64,000 bases of DNA, from assembly GCA_026018925.1 (NCBI GenBank), contig JAKSZU010000016.1, positions 4,322,940 to 4,386,939 on the forward strand, in the 5' to 3' direction. This document shows, one piece after another, positions 10,541-21,486 of this stretch (positions are counted from its first letter, which is position 1; each line of letters begins with the position of its first letter). Position numbers and translations under genes: made by a program. The stretch is from Tupaia tana (Eukaryota; Chordata; Mammalia; Scandentia; Tupaiidae). The notes under the pieces were generated by a model. That model was not told the DNA's origin and searched no databases. It saw only the letters and a list, made by a program, of their open reading frames with translations.

Positions 10541-11079
10541 ATCAGCAGACATAACCGACTTGGAAGAAATGGAAGCTAGGGAAGAAGCTACATGAATGTC
10601 AAACATGCGGAAAGTGAACTGGACGGCATCCTGGGAGGCTGAAAAAGCTTCACTGGGTAGGTGACATTCCTCGAGGGATGGGTAGGAGTTTGCCAAGATT
10701 CAAACAGGAGAGAAGGACAAGGGACAGAATGGCAAAGGGTCAACAGTCAACGAGGACCCCAACTTATTAACTAGAGGGGTGAGGAGCTGGGATGGCAGAT
10801 GCCTGGTATTCCTTCTCTGATGGGAAGAGACAGTCCCACGCCACGCCACGCCCCTGGGGCTGAGCTGACCAGCAAGGACAGTGATTACTCACCGCTCTGC
10901 TGCTCAGACTCAGAGGGCCGCTGACTCATTTCCAAGAGAGAGAGCCCTAGGTCAAGCCCCAGAAGCTTGAGATGACTCACGAAGGAAGAGGCACGGGATA
11001 AGCCCTGCACAGCCAGGGGTCTGGTGAGACCTCGGGAGATGTTTGCCTGAGTTGATGAGATTCATTCAAAGAGCCTCGA
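10541..11079. other. Intergenic, nothing recognised
   Basis: Purine-rich unique DNA with a short CCACGCCACGCCACG triplet at about 10838-10852. Confidence 0.45.
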
Positions 11080-11270
11080 ACGGGTCCAGCTGCAGTGGTG
11101 TACACTGGTCGACGCTGGTACTCAGCAAGCTGAGACCACATGGGCGGCCCGGATCAGTTCCCAGTCCACCTTGAAAAGCCAGGGGTGATGCCATGTGCCT
11201 GCAGTCCCACCACCCGGGAGGCTGAGGAAGGAGGTTCAGGACCTAGCGAAGCCCTGTCTAAAATACCACA
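11080..11270 (+). mobile_element. t7SL composite SINE
   Basis: tRNA-like part with ATCAGTTCCCAGTCC, the junction GAAAAGCCAGGGGTGATGCC, then TGCAGTCCCACCACCCGGGA and GAAGCCCTGTCTAAAA as in the 7SL half. Confidence 0.75.
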
Positions 11271-12566
11271 GGTGCCACATGCGTGTGAGCACACACACAC
11301 AGGTATAAGCAAGGAGCCCTTGGAACGAGAGCTGCACCGTGGGTCTGGCAGTGCAGGCCTCGTGTCTATCCGAGGGGCCAAGCATGGCCGTTCCTGCAGG
11401 TGAGAGGGAGCTGGTAGACTCCTTGCAGCTCTGAGCAGGAGCTTGTGCCTAGGATCTGGGGCAGACCTGGGCCCTGTGAAGGCCTACAGGACCACAGGAG
11501 CAGGGCAGAGAGGAGGGCAGGTGGACTCTGGGGCTGTGTCTGGGCTAAAAATGTCAGGATCTTTGATGGTTTAGGGAAGGAGGGGGGACAGCTCTGCAGA
11601 AGGTGGGGCTGGGGGGAAGTCTGGCTGGAGTCGGCCTGGGGCAAGGGTCTGGGTGTGGAACCAGGACTGGCTGACCGCAGCCATCGCGAGAGCCAGCTGC
11701 ACTTGACCCGTGCAGAGCACTTCACGTGGGTCTTTCTTGCACCCTGGGGAAGCTGAGGCACAGAACAGTGAGTGGCTACCCAAGCTGACCCAGCAGTAGG
11801 TGGGACTGGGAGTGCTCCCCCTTGCTCCACCCCCCAGGTATGTCTGCCGCCTTCCGGAATATCCTGGTGGAATCCCATTCTGAAAGTGTGACTGTCCTGG
11901 AATTTTGGAGGACAGCTTGTAAGAGCCCCTGGGCCTGTCTGCATGTGGAATGAGAAACCTCAGGAAATCATTCATTGCAGGGGACATGCTGGGTGAGAGA
12001 AAGGGGTCCCAGACGAGGAGCAGAGAGAGTGCACCCCACTCTGTCCAGGGGCTCGGGCTGGAGCCCCAGATGGAGCAGGTGGTAAGAGACCTGTCTCACG
12101 GGCTCCCCTGGAGACATCATGTGATGTGTGACGAAGGGGAGGACACAGTGGTGGCCCCGGAGGGCCTGCAGGCCCTGGGAACAAGCTGATGGCTCCATCC
12201 AGGGCAGACACGTGGGGCTGTGTAGCTGTTGTCAGAGCATCTAGACACTCAGGAGTCACTGAGGGGGCTTTGGGGCCACATGGAGGGAAACAATGTCTCC
12301 CTTGCAGCTGCCAAGAAACTCCTCCTCCAACTGACCCATGACACCCCAGGAGGGTCTCTGAACCACTGGGGATAATTCACAAGAGGCCAGGGTTGTCACA
12401 ACACTGTCGTGGACAGGTGGTAGACATGACACATGGCTACTGTAACCCCTCAGGCAAGTTACATGGTGCGGGTCATGCCATGAATAACTACAGCCACTGT
12501 CTACTGGATGGTTTCTCTGTCCCTAGTGTGGCACTAGGTGTTGACGTATAGTACCTTTCCCTTTCT
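11271..12566. other. GC-rich intergenic block with a MIR remnant
   Basis: 11745-11815 (GGGGAAGCTGAGGCACAGAA..GGTGGGACTGGGA) reads as the MIR 3' core. The rest is unique. A 192-codon minus frame at 11366-11944 has no recognisable domain and biased GC, so I do not call it coding. Confidence 0.5.
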
Positions 12567-12810
12567 TTAGACTTTTGCCATAGGCCACATGTACTCTCCG
12601 GAGAGACAGAGCGAGAGAGGAAAGTGAGAAATCACCCCCGGGGGGGGATGGCCACACTGCAGTCCCTTCTCCACCATGCTCCTCTTGGATTTGGGGCACA
12701 CACACACATGCACCCAGTGTGATTTTCAAGTCACTGGGTCCAGGACTCAAACTGTGGGGTTGACACTGTGGGAATCCAGTGCCTTAACCACCATACCACC
12801 TGCTGGCCCA
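12567..12810 (-). mobile_element. tSINE-L, older copy
   Basis: TTTTGCCATAGGCCACATG, AAATCACCCCCGGGGGG, CATACCACCTGCTGGC head. B box degraded to GGACTCAAACTGTGG. Confidence 0.88.
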
Positions 12811-12985
12811 GCGTACCTTGCCTTATTTAACCAGCAAGAAATACCAAGAACAAATGCTATGGTTCCATCCTGCCCACGGAAGAGCAGGACGAAAAGAGGT
12901 AAGCTCTGTGCAGAGTTAAAGATGCGCGAGCCAATGACCCTGTGAGCTGGACATAATCCACTTTGCCTTAGAAGTGGGAAAGATC

Positions 12986-13225
12986 AGGGCTGGCCTCGTG
13001 GCCTAGTGGTTAAGGGACTGGATCCACATGGCTGACCACAGTTTGAATCCTGGCCCCGGCAGCTTAACAAGCACACTGGGCACGGTGTGCCTGGGCGTCT
13101 AAAGTCCCCCAGAGATGGGGAGATGCAGAAAGGATTGATCTCACCCAAGGGCAGGATGCTCCCCATCTCTGTCTCTCTGTCTCTCTCTTTGGTGAGTGCA
13201 CATACCCTCTGGCAGTGAGAGGAGA
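12986..13225 (+). mobile_element. tSINE-C
   Basis: GGGCTGGCCTCGTGGCCTAG head, AGTTTGAATCCTGGCCCCGG B box, AAAGGATTGATCTCACCC body, TTTGGTGAGTGCACATACCC end. No clean A tail remains. Confidence 0.75.
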
Positions 13226-13960
13226 GAGAAGACAGGAAGGGAAGGGCAACACCTGGCTCACTTCGTAAGGCTACTCCGAGGGGGGCCGGCGCGGCTTTCC
13301 TTCGCGATTATGTTTCCTCAGCCCGCTGGGTTTGTCGTGGGCACCCTGGGGGTGTGAAGTGACATCTCCATCTGATCAGCACCTGAAAGCATTTGGGCTA
13401 AGAGCGTGTCCGCTAATTACACGTGCCCATCTGAGCTGCTGCGTGAGCCGGCCGAAGGCCTGTTCTGCAGTTTGTTTTCAAAGCCGGTTTTCAGTCTTGC
13501 GGGCTGCGAGGCTCTGGTTAGAGGGTGTACACTGTGAATCACAGTTTCAAAGGGAGACGACAGATACTCATCGCAGCCAAGCGATCTGTAACGCTGGCTT
13601 GCTGACAGAAATCTGGGAAGCGGCAGAAAAACAACCAAACACAGCAACAGTCAAGTGGCTGGAGGTGACCTGAAGTGACACGGTGGAGGGAGCTGGGAAG
13701 AGACATTGGATAACGGGCAGGGAGGGGAGGCTGTGCAAGCCTGCAGGGTCTGAGCCTCGGGTTGGAGGCCCTCCTGCACTTGGTCAAGCTGTCAGTCCTG
13801 GCTCCAGAGTGCTCGGTCTCCGCAGGAATGGGAGACAGGGTTTCCTCACAGTCCTGAGCTTCTTGGAGTGACTCCATCAGTTCAAATCTCTTGGCACCAT
13901 CGTGTCCATGTGCTCCACGGTCTTTCCTCACCAACAATTCTGGTAATAATAGGGGACACC
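13226..13960. other. Intergenic unique block, candidate non-coding element
   Basis: 735 bp without SINEs. 13270-13660 keeps CpGs and has balanced composition with motifs such as GCTAATTACACGTG, which is the look of a regulatory element. I cannot show conservation from one sequence. Confidence 0.4.
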
Positions 13961-14205
13961 GGGAACAGCAGTTGGCATGATAGCTATGTCGCTGGACTCC
14001 CATGTAGTTGGCCGTGGTTCGAGTCCTGGACCCAGTGGCTTAAACTCTCGCCGGGTACGTGTGCGTGCATGCCCAAGATCCTGAAAGGAGAATGGAGAAG
14101 GGATTGCGGTGTGGCCATCCCCCCAGGGGGTGATTTCTCGCTTTCTATCTCTCTGTCTTTCTGGCGAGTGCACATGCCCTGTAGCAAAAACCTTTCAAAA
14201 AAAAG
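13961..14205 (+). mobile_element. tSINE-L
   Basis: GGGAACAGCAGTTGGCATGA head (one C shorter than usual), GGTTCGAGTCCTGG B box, CCCTGTAGCAAAAACC end. Confidence 0.9.
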
Positions 14206-14222
14206 AAAATGTTTCTTTCTTG

Positions 14223-14466
14223 GGACCAGTAGAGGGCATAATGGTTACGTTGCTAGACTCCCATGTAGTCGACCATGGTTTGAGTCCCAGGCCGGGCCTG
14301 GCAGCTTCAAACTCATACCAGGCGCATATGCGTGTATGCCCAAAACCCAGAGAGGAGAAGGGACTGTGCTGTGGCCATCCCCCTGGGGGGTGATTTCTTG
14401 ATTTCTGTCTCTCTGTCTCTCTGGCGAACACATGCGCCCTATAGCAAAAATCTCTCTTAAAAAAAG
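14223..14466 (+). mobile_element. tSINE-L
   Basis: Follows the previous copy by 17 bp in the same direction. GGGACCAGTAGAGGGCATAATG head with CATGGTTTGAGTCCCAGG B box. The body has lost a GGAGAATGGA block. Confidence 0.9.
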
Positions 14467-14624
14467 TTTATTTTCTTTTTTTTTCCTTTTTCTTTCCTTA
14501 TTTTCTTTTCTTTGTTCTTTCTCTTTCTCCTTTTCTTTTTTATTTTCTATTTCTTCCTTTTTTCCTCCCCTCCCTTCCTTCCTCCTTCCTTTCTCTCTTT
14601 CTTTCTTCTTTCTTTTCTTTCTAG
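14467..14624. repeat. Pyrimidine tract (TTTC/TTCC)n
   Basis: About 155 bp almost wholly T and C, immediately 3' of a SINE tail. A candidate for triplex or H-DNA structure. Confidence 0.9.
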
Positions 14625-14850
14625 AGAGACGGGAGATGTACCCTGAGCAGGTGTTGTCATGCTGAGGCCTGTCGCCACATGCTTCCCAGCCCGCCGGGGT
14701 CACAGGTGTGCATGAGGGTGCCTGGAGTGTTTGGGTTGGCAGAGATCCAAACGTGGGTCCCCACGTCACCCCAGAGTCATGCAGCTGTGCCCTAGCACGT
14801 GTCACTGCGGCTGGACCTACTCCGCTCTGTTTACAACACACACTACTCAG
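14625..14850 (-). mobile_element. tSINE-D (probable)
   Basis: GAGAGACGGGAGATGTACC, CGGGGTCACAGGTGTGCATG and GATCCAAACGTGGGTCCCCA follow the order of the D copy at 8414-9035. Head poorly preserved. Confidence 0.5.
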
Positions 14851-15575
14851 TATTCTTATGGCTGTGTCAAAGGCACTCGAATTCGTTCCGATGTAGGAAA
14901 AAGCTACGACTGGAGAATTTGGAATATACCTTAAGGAGAATCTTAAATTAACATTTTCTTTTAAGAGAAGATATAAACCATTATGATAGCTTTAATAAAA
15001 ATTGTATTTATGTTCATTTTCTCCATGCTACAATATAAAACATTACTTTTTAAGAAGTCAGTAATACGAGGAAGATTGCTATAAATTTATAGCTAAAAGT
15101 TTTTAGTGCTTAAGTTTTATATTGCCTTCATAATTCTTCAGGGCAATTTTACCTCTTTAAAATATTCCAATGTATGTAAGCGATACTGTGTTTAGAGAAA
15201 TCCAGATGTAACAGTGAAGAGCTGGATGAAAGCATATTATTTACTATATGTTTCAGCCTGTGCCATCCCCTTTTTCCAGACGCTCTTTATAAATTAACAT
15301 ACTTAAGTTTACTTGCTCAGACAAAGGAAAATCAATGCCAACTTTTGTTTTACCACTGTACGCTGTTGAGTTTGCCTGTCAACGTTTCTCCCAAGTTACA
15401 AGGATGTTTTTCAGTTCAATTTTAAGCTTGCAGCTAATTTACAACACTAAATGTTCCTCTGTGAAGTTCCGCTGTAATATTCCAGCATTAAAAGTTCCTT
15501 CCTCCACCTGCTCCACGCAGTATCCTGTCGTCTCCTCACCCGGATGCATATCCTAGTTCATAAAACTTGTGGTCC
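14851..15575. other. AT-rich intergenic block, nothing recognised
   Basis: Strongly AT-rich between two SINE clusters. No gene signal. Confidence 0.5.
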
Positions 15576-15868
15576 AGGGGACCAGCAGTTAGCGTAATGG
15601 TTATGCCACTGGACTCCCACGTAGTTGACCGCAGTTCGAGTCCTGGACCCGGTGGCTTAAACTCACGCCGGGCGCGTGTGCGTGCGTGCCCAAGATCCCA
15701 AGAGGAGAATGGAGGAGAAGGGATTGCGGCGTGACCATCCCTCTGGGGGGTGATTTCTCGCTTTCTGTCTCTCTGTCTCTCTCTGTCTGTCTGGTGAGCG
15801 CACACGCCCTTATAGCAAAAACCTCTTCAAAAAAAAAAAAAAAAAAAAAAAAGAAAGAAAGAAAATAA
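15576..15868 (+). mobile_element. tSINE-L, young, long A tail
   Basis: GGGGACCAGCAGTTAGCGTAATG, intact GCCGGGCGCGTGTGCGTGCG, A tail of more than 20 followed by GAAAGAAAGAAA. GTGGTCCAGGG recurs on both sides, although the right copy also starts the next SINE. Confidence 0.92.
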
Positions 15869-15877
15869 TCGTGGTCC

Positions 15878-16147
15878 AGGGATCATCAGACGGCGTAGAT
15901 TTTATGCTCCAGGACTCCTGCGTGGCCGACCACAGTGCGAGTCCTGGACCCGGTGGCTGTAAACTCATGCTGAGCACATGTGCGTGCCCAAAATCCCAGG
16001 AGGAGAACAGAGGAGAAGGGATTGTGGCGTGGCCACCCCTCCCCGCGGTGATTTCTTACTTCCCCCCTCATTGTCTCTGTATCTCTCTCCCTGGAGAGTA
16101 CACATGCCCTAAGGTAAAAACCTCAAAAACAAAATAAAACAAAAAAT
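15878..16147 (+). mobile_element. tSINE-L, older copy
   Basis: GGGATCATCAGACGGCGTAG head (unusual ATCATC for ACCAGC), GTGCGAGTCCTGG B box, CCCTAAGGTAAAAACC end. Confidence 0.85.
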
Positions 16148-16208
16148 TGTCATCCAGCTAGAACCGAGCCACACCTCGGTCATTCCTTTTGTATTTAAGA
16201 AGAAGGTG

Positions 16209-16415
16209 GGGGGGCCGGGTGGTGGTACAGTGGTCGCTCAACAGCACCCACATGAGAAAGGTCCTGGGCTGACGTCCCTGAACCTCCCTGAGCACACGGG
16301 GCACGTGTGCCTGTCATCCGGACCCACAGAGACTGGAGAGGGTCGGGTGGAGACCTGTTAGAAGTGCCTCTCCCTCTCGCTCTGAAGAAATTAAAAGAAG
16401 AAGAAAAAAAAAGAG
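16209..16415 (+). mobile_element. tRNA-SINE, C-like and diverged
   Basis: GGGGGGCCGGGTGGTGGTAC head, CTGGGCTGACGTCCC in the B-box place, CTCTCCCTCTCGCTCTGAAG end, A-rich tail. Weakly alignable to C. Confidence 0.5.
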
Positions 16416-17138
16416 GATGGTAATAGGAGACAGAAGCGCTTTGACGAGTGTGTGACCATTTTTATGTGTCTTCAGTCTTTCGATGACAATCTACTGACAC
16501 TTGGACGTGAGAGCGGGCGCAGCGTTAAACTGAGCCCTGAAGGGTGTGATTTGTAGGTTACACCAATTCCTCACAAACAGCTCACAGCGTTAGAGCGACA
16601 GACTCTTGGAAGAGACCTTAAAAATCACCTCAGACAACCTCCTGGGTAATTTAGAAATTGTGTATTTGCTAACTCATTGCTGAATTATATTAGTAGGAAA
16701 CCCAAGTTACGATCGCTTTCTTCTTCTGAAAATATTGTTTTCCCTATTGGAAATGTTTGATGATTAACATGGGAAAATATGGCTATATAATTTCTGTCTA
16801 TCTCAAATTTAGCAGTGTTAGTGGAAACAATCCTGATGAAACTCGATGAAGCCTCTTTTCTTGCAGAAAATCCCTCCACTTAATTTGACCTCTCAGACAA
16901 TGCAAATGTGAAACCTGAATCTGATTGGAATGTGTGGAGAAGTTCACCATAAAATTGGCATATCCCAAAGCCCCACTGCTACCCTACACACAAATTGAGA
17001 AGACTCTCTCCCAGGAGAAAGCAGTTCATCCCCTATTTTGATTTTTCAAACAATGCATATGAGCCCTGATGGAATGTGTAATCTCAGGAGGAGGCTCTGT
17101 AGCAGTTTCCTTCCTGCGGTCATGGGGAGTTCTCCTCT
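16416..17138. other. AT-rich intergenic block, nothing recognised
   Basis: Unique sequence. No known repeat or coding frame. Confidence 0.5.
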
Positions 17139-17395
17139 TGGGCCAGCCAGTGGCACAGTGGTTAAGGCAGCTGGATCCTACATGACCAGCTGCACGGTGC
17201 AAGGCTCAGATCTAGCAACCTGAAAAACACATTGTGGGGGTGCCCGAAATCCCAATAGGAGGGAGGAATGAAGAAGAGGGCATGAACCTCCTTCATGGAG
17301 AGTGTTTTCTTATTTTCCTTCTCTCACTCTCCCTGTCTCTCTCCCCAAGAAGCACACACAGACACCTTATGGCAGATTTTTTTTTTTAAGAAAGT
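17139..17395 (+). mobile_element. tSINE-C
   Basis: GGGCCAGCCAGTGGCACAGT head, anticodon-arm region GGATCCTACATGACCAGC, GCCCGAAATCCCAATAGG body, CTTATGGCAGATTTTT end. Confidence 0.75.
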
Positions 17396-17413
17396 TTTTC
17401 TCTTGTAAATGTA

Positions 17414-17478
17414 TAGGGTCCTCGGAAAAGTCAAGATGCATTTTTGTATAGAAAAACATGACTCTTCAGACAACTCAA
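17414..17478. mobile_element. Palindromic mariner-like MITE, copy 1
   Basis: 65 bp between TA dinucleotides (17412-17413 and 17479-17480). The left end TAGGGTCCTCGGAAAAGTC is roughly the reverse complement of the right end GACTCTTCAGACAACTCAA, and the centre is CATTTTTGTATAGAAAAACA. Confidence 0.75.
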
Positions 17479-17539
17479 TATTAGAAACTTCTGAAAAAAT
17501 AAGAAAAACAAAAACATTTTCTTGTTAAAAACATTAGAT

Positions 17540-17811
17540 CAGGACCAGCAGTTGACATAATGGCTATGTTGCTGGACTCCCATGTACTCAACCGCGGTTT
17601 GAGTCCTGGACCCGGTGGCTTAAACTCACACTGGGCGCATGTGTGTGCGTGTGCCCAAGATCCCTGGAGAATGGAGGAGAAGGGATTGCGGTGTGGCCAT
17701 CCCCCCTGGGGGGTGATTTCTCACTTTCTGTCTCTGTCTCTCTCTGTCTTTCTGGTGAGCACACGCGCCCTATAGCAAAAACCTCTCCAAAAAAAAAAAA
17801 AAAAAAAATTA
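17540..17811 (+). mobile_element. tSINE-L
   Basis: AGGACCAGCAGTTGACATAATG head, CGCGGTTTGAGTCCTGGACC B box, A19 tail. ATTAGATC on both sides marks the target duplication. Confidence 0.92.
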
Positions 17812-17817
17812 GATCTA

Positions 17818-18088
17818 GGGGACCAGCAAATGGCCCAACAGTTACCTCACTGGACTTCCACGGAGTCGACCGAGGTTTGAGTTCCAGACACAGCAGCTTA
17901 AATTCATGCCAGGCACGTGTGTGTGCATGCCCAAGATCCCAAGAACAGCATGGAGAAGAGATTGCAGCATGGCTGTCCAACTTGGGGGGGGGGGTGGTGG
18001 TGGTGGTGATTTCTCGCTTTCTATCTCTCTATCTCTTTGGTGAGTGCACGTGCCCTATAGCAAAAATCTCTCTCAAAAAAAAAAGAAA
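17818..18088 (+). mobile_element. tSINE-L
   Basis: GGGGACCAGCAAATGGCCCA head, seven bases after the previous copy's duplication. Contains a local GGGG(TGG)n expansion at 17983-18008. Confidence 0.9.
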
Positions 18089-18101
18089 AACTAGATTTTG
18101 A

Positions 18102-18340
18102 GCACCAGCATGGGCATGGAAGTTGAGGTGCTGGATTCCACATCACTGGCTGTGTGGTTAGCGTCTCAGATCTCGCAGCTTGAGAATCACAGGGGGTAGG
18201 GGCTGCACATGCATGCCAGAATACCAAGAGGAGAATGGAGAAGGGACTGCGGGCGGCCATGGCCCAGGGGCGACCTCTGACTTTCCCTCTGGCTCTCTCT
18301 GGTGAGGGCATGTGCCTAATGGCAAAAACCTGGGGGAAAA
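18102..18340 (+). mobile_element. tRNA-SINE, L/C intermediate
   Basis: GAGCACCAGCATGGGCATGG head, third SINE in a same-strand row. AATACCAAGAGGAGAATGGA body and CCTAATGGCAAAAACC end. Confidence 0.75.
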
Positions 18341-18395
18341 ACTGGATTTTTATGTTTGATTTATTTTATGTTTCTTTTGTGTCTAATGTTATATG

Positions 18396-18516
18396 AGACA
18401 CCTTCAAAAGTTCATGGAAAATGTGAATTATGAAAACACTGTAAATACATTTCAAAATATGCTTGCACCAGATGAAGTTACCCTTTACTTCTGCTTTCCA
18501 CACGTGTCTGAAGCCA
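18396..18516. mobile_element. Mariner-type MITE, second family, copy 1
   Basis: Left end ACACCTTCAAAAGTTCATGG is inverted at the right end (CCACACGTGTCTGAAGCC, degraded). The middle TTGCACCAGATGAAGTTACC matches the internal part of copy 2 at 52349. Confidence 0.5.
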
Positions 18517-18661
18517 TCCTGTCCAAGTCCAGGCAGCCCTCAGATTTTCTCGGCCAGAGGCTTAGGGGGAGACCAGGTTCTTCTGCCTTTCCCCAATTAG
18601 CTCACCAAATCAGCCCGTGTTAAGGAATATTTCCAAGTAGCTGACAACAGCCACCTTTTTT

Positions 18662-18880
18662 GAAGTATAATTTTTAAAGTTTATTTACTTATTTCTTCCA
18701 TGAATGAGAGACAGAGACACAGACACAGACAGCATCCCTGACAGGGTTTCAACGCTGCAATCTGCCCCCAGATGCAGCCATCCCAGAATCATGGACGTCT
18801 CGGGACACAAACCCAGAACCTTACCATGTGGCTCAGCCTCGCAGAGCGTGTATGTTACACGGAGCCACCATCCGGCCCAG
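18662..18880 (-). mobile_element. tSINE-D
   Basis: TTTATTTACTTATTTCTTCC tail, GAGAGACAGAGACACAGACA, GACAGGGTTTCAACGCTGCA, CACAAACCCAGAACCTTACC (B box, antisense), GGAGCCACCATCCGGCCCAG head. A clear reference for the D group. Confidence 0.7.
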
Positions 18881-19252
18881 ACCCCGTGCCTTCATGCGCT
18901 GCTGTCCCCGATGGCCGAGTTTGCGTGGCCTGCCCACGGTGAAACCCCCCTCTCCCGACAGCATATTCTCTCTGACCTAAGGCTGGCCCTTGCTCCCTGA
19001 CCCCTACTGACCTTTCAGCTTTTCTTTGGCTGGAAGTCATTTTTGATCATTGAAGATTTAAATACCTCCAATTACGTAAAACCTCAACAGTACTCTATAA
19101 CACCGTAATTCACAAATTTCAAGCAGATTTAAGCAATTTAATAAAGTTCTAAAAGGAAGCCCATGGTAATATGCCGATGATAAAACTGGTTATTTATTTT
19201 CCAAAACTCCTGGGAAAAATTAATCTACATGGTCACATTTAATAGATAGTGT
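18881..19252. other. Intergenic, nothing recognised
   Basis: Unique sequence, GC-rich then AT-rich. Confidence 0.45.
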
Positions 19253-19328
19253 GGTCCAGCAGATGGCGTGGTGGTTAAGGCATTGGCGTCCCACAGGGCA
19301 GATCACAGTTCAAGTCCCAGACCTCTGC
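19253..19328 (+). mobile_element. tRNA-SINE head only
   Basis: TGGTCCAGCAGATGGCGTGG head and AGTTCAAGTCCCAGACC B box, then the element breaks into a G run instead of its normal body. Confidence 0.8.
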
Positions 19329-19353
19329 GGGGGGGGGGGGGGGGGGGGGGGGG
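19329..19353. repeat. Poly-G tract, 25 bases
   Basis: An uninterrupted run of 25 G on the + strand directly after CCTCTGC of the SINE head. It could form a G-quadruplex. Its exact length is a likely sequencing uncertainty. Confidence 0.9.
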
Positions 19354-19486
19354 TAGAAAGAGAGAGAGAGAGAGAGAAAGAAGAGAGAGGAGAGAAAGGA
19401 AGGAAGGAGAGAGGGAGAGAGAGAGGAGAGAAAGAAAGAAAGAAAGAGAAAAAAAGAAAGGAAGGAAGGAAGGAAGGAAGGAAGGA
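19354..19486. repeat. Purine tract (GA/GAAA/GGAA)n
   Basis: About 130 bp with almost no pyrimidine: GAGAGAGA, GGAAGGAAGG and AAAGAAAGAAAG blocks, continuing the poly-G. Confidence 0.93.
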
Positions 19487-20266
19487 AAAGGTACTTTTAT
19501 CACTCTGAAGATTCTGTAGGTGGGGAATTGGGGACTAAGATCAACCACGTTTTAACTTAAGATGCTCTTATCACTCCTACTACTCAAGAAATTCCAAGGG
19601 TTTGGGGAGCTCCATGTGAGGACCTGGGGCTAGAGACCAAGTACAGGCCGCTTTCCCACCCAGTCTCTGGCTATCCCCCACACCGCACTCAGCTGTGTCC
19701 CCAGCACGCCCACCCTATCATCTCAGGTCATCTCAGGTTACGGGGCTTCCGGGCAACAACCTCTGCCGTGGCCACTGTTCCACCGTTACTTCCTTGGATC
19801 CGCCTTCCACGAGGCCACCTACGAATCGATCTGCGTAAAGTCACAGCACAGCCACGGCACACAGCTGCTGCAGGCGCCGTGTCCGGTGTCAGCGCGAGGA
19901 GGTCCAGGCCCCTCCCGGCAGCCAGTGCACTGGGGCCTACCGGCTGCTCGTCTGTCACCACGCCCCGAGAGCAGGGGATTCCCGGAGCACACAGATGCCA
20001 ACATAGAAAGGAAAAGCGGGAACTCCCTGTAATTCGTTAACTGGGTCAGCATGATCTCCATATCAAAACCGGGAAGGATGTATGACGCAGGAAAATTGTT
20101 GGTCAGTCACACTGTGAGCTGGGTGCAGAAGTCTAAACGAGGGTACCCTTCAGTGCGCTTCACGTTGGAAAGGGGATGGATGTATTTACCACACTAACTG
20201 ATTAAAGCGTAATCAGTAGTAATCAAATAGCATAGCGTCATTACCATAGACCCAGAAATACATCCG
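19487..20266. other. Intergenic unique block
   Basis: 780 bp without SINEs. 19740-19990 keeps scattered CpGs (CTACGAATCGATCTGCGTAA). No open frame with a recognisable product. Confidence 0.45.
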
Positions 20267-20518
20267 TGGGGCCCGCCCGTGGGTAAGGAGCTGGGTCCCA
20301 CGTGGCCAACTACATCATTTGAGTCCTGGACCCAGCAACTTGAAAAGCATGCCGGGCACATGTGTGTGAGAGCCCAAAATCCCACGAGGAGAAAGAGATG
20401 AAAGAAGCCACTGAGGCATGACCATTCGCCATGGAAGGTACTTTCTCGCTTGCCATCTCTCTGTCTCTCTCTGGTGAGCACACGTGCCCTGTAGCAGATT
20501 TTAAAAAGAAAGAAAATA
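20267..20518 (+). mobile_element. tSINE-C, head shortened
   Basis: GGGGCCCGCCCGTGGGTAAG head lacking part of the A-box region, CATTTGAGTCCTGGACCC B box, GAGCACACGTGCCCTGTAGC end, AAAGAAAGAAAAT tail. Confidence 0.75.
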
Positions 20519-20631
20519 TATTTGTAAAATTCAGTATCTATTCATAATAAAAAGTTCTTTGTAAACCAGGCCTAGAAAGGATCTTCTTCTAGAGCAAAAT
20601 TAATTCCTAATGGTAAAAAGTGTAAACGTTC

Positions 20632-20750
20632 CTCCAGGAGAAGGGATTAAAGTCTGACCATGCCCCATTGTGGGTGCTTTTCTCCTCTCCCTCTCTCTGG
20701 TGAGGGCAAGTACCTCTGGCAAAGTTAAAATGAAACAAAACAACACAACT
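20632..20750 (+). mobile_element. tSINE-C 3' half
   Basis: GGAGAAGGGATTAAAGTCTG, ACCATGCCCCATTGTGGGTG, CTCTCTGGTGAGGGCAAGTA, then an AAAC-rich tail. The head is missing (5' truncation). Confidence 0.7.
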
Positions 20751-20814
20751 TTCCTCCAAGATCAACACAAACACGTCCACAATCGCTCCTTCTGTTCGAC
20801 ATTCTCCTGAAGAG

Positions 20815-21187
20815 CCTACCCAGGGAGGGGAAATAAAAGGTATGAGAATTAAAAAGGAAGGAAGGAACATCTCATTATTTATTGATGATATGATTATGTA
20901 CATAGAAAACCCAAAAGAATCTATGGAAAAAATTATGAAAATCAATAAAAGAGTTTGGCTAGGTTGCTGAATACAAAATCAATGCACAAATGCGGATTGC
21001 ACTGACTGCATCAGCAGAGGTAGTTAGAAAATGTAATTTTGAAAAGATATCATTTATAGCAGTAACAGGGAGAATCTTCCAGAATGAGCAAGCTCTTTTT
21101 GAAAACCTTTTAGAAGTTTGTGGATTGACATTAAAAAGAAGGCTAAGTAAATGGGAAGTGGCATTGTTTCTAAGTGGAATGACTCAG
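20815..21187 (+). mobile_element. L1 ORF2 (reverse transcriptase) relic
   Basis: The sequence follows the L1 ORF2 block around the RT catalytic motif: CTCATTATTTATTGATGATA then TGATTATGTACATAGAAAAC encodes a degraded F-x-D-D-M-I-x-Y-I-E-N-P segment. Downstream GAAAAGATATCATTTATAGC, AGTAACAGGG and ATTAAAAAGAAGGCTAAGTA align with later parts of ORF2. Parts are deleted and frames shifted, so it is dead. A tSINE-L later inserted at its right end. Confidence 0.75.
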
Positions 21188-21201
21188 TATCAATTGTTTC
21201 T

Positions 21202-21472
21202 TTTTTAGAGAGCTTTTTGCTATAGGGCACGTGTGCTCACCAGACACACAGAGAGACAGAGAGATAGAAAGTGAGAAATCAACCCCTCCCCCCCGGGGTG
21301 GGGAGCGGATGGCCACACCAGAATCCCTTCTCTTCCATTCTCTTATCAGGATTTTGGGCATGGACACACATGCACCCAGTGTGAGGTTTAGGCTGTTGGG
21401 TGCAGGACTTGAACCACAGTCAACTACGTGGGAGTCCAGCAATGTAACTATTATGCCATCTGCTGGCCCCAT
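21202..21472 (-). mobile_element. tSINE-L inserted at the end of the L1 relic, 14 bp duplication
   Basis: TATCAATTGTTTCT at 21188-21201 is repeated at 21473-21486. The body contains an unusually long CCCC/GGGG mismatch region around 21285-21305. Confidence 0.93.
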
Positions 21473-21486
21473 TATCAATTGTTTCT

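Noticed and set aside
11366..11944. 192-codon minus frame
   Set aside because: Low-complexity P/S/Q-rich translation, and it covers a MIR remnant.
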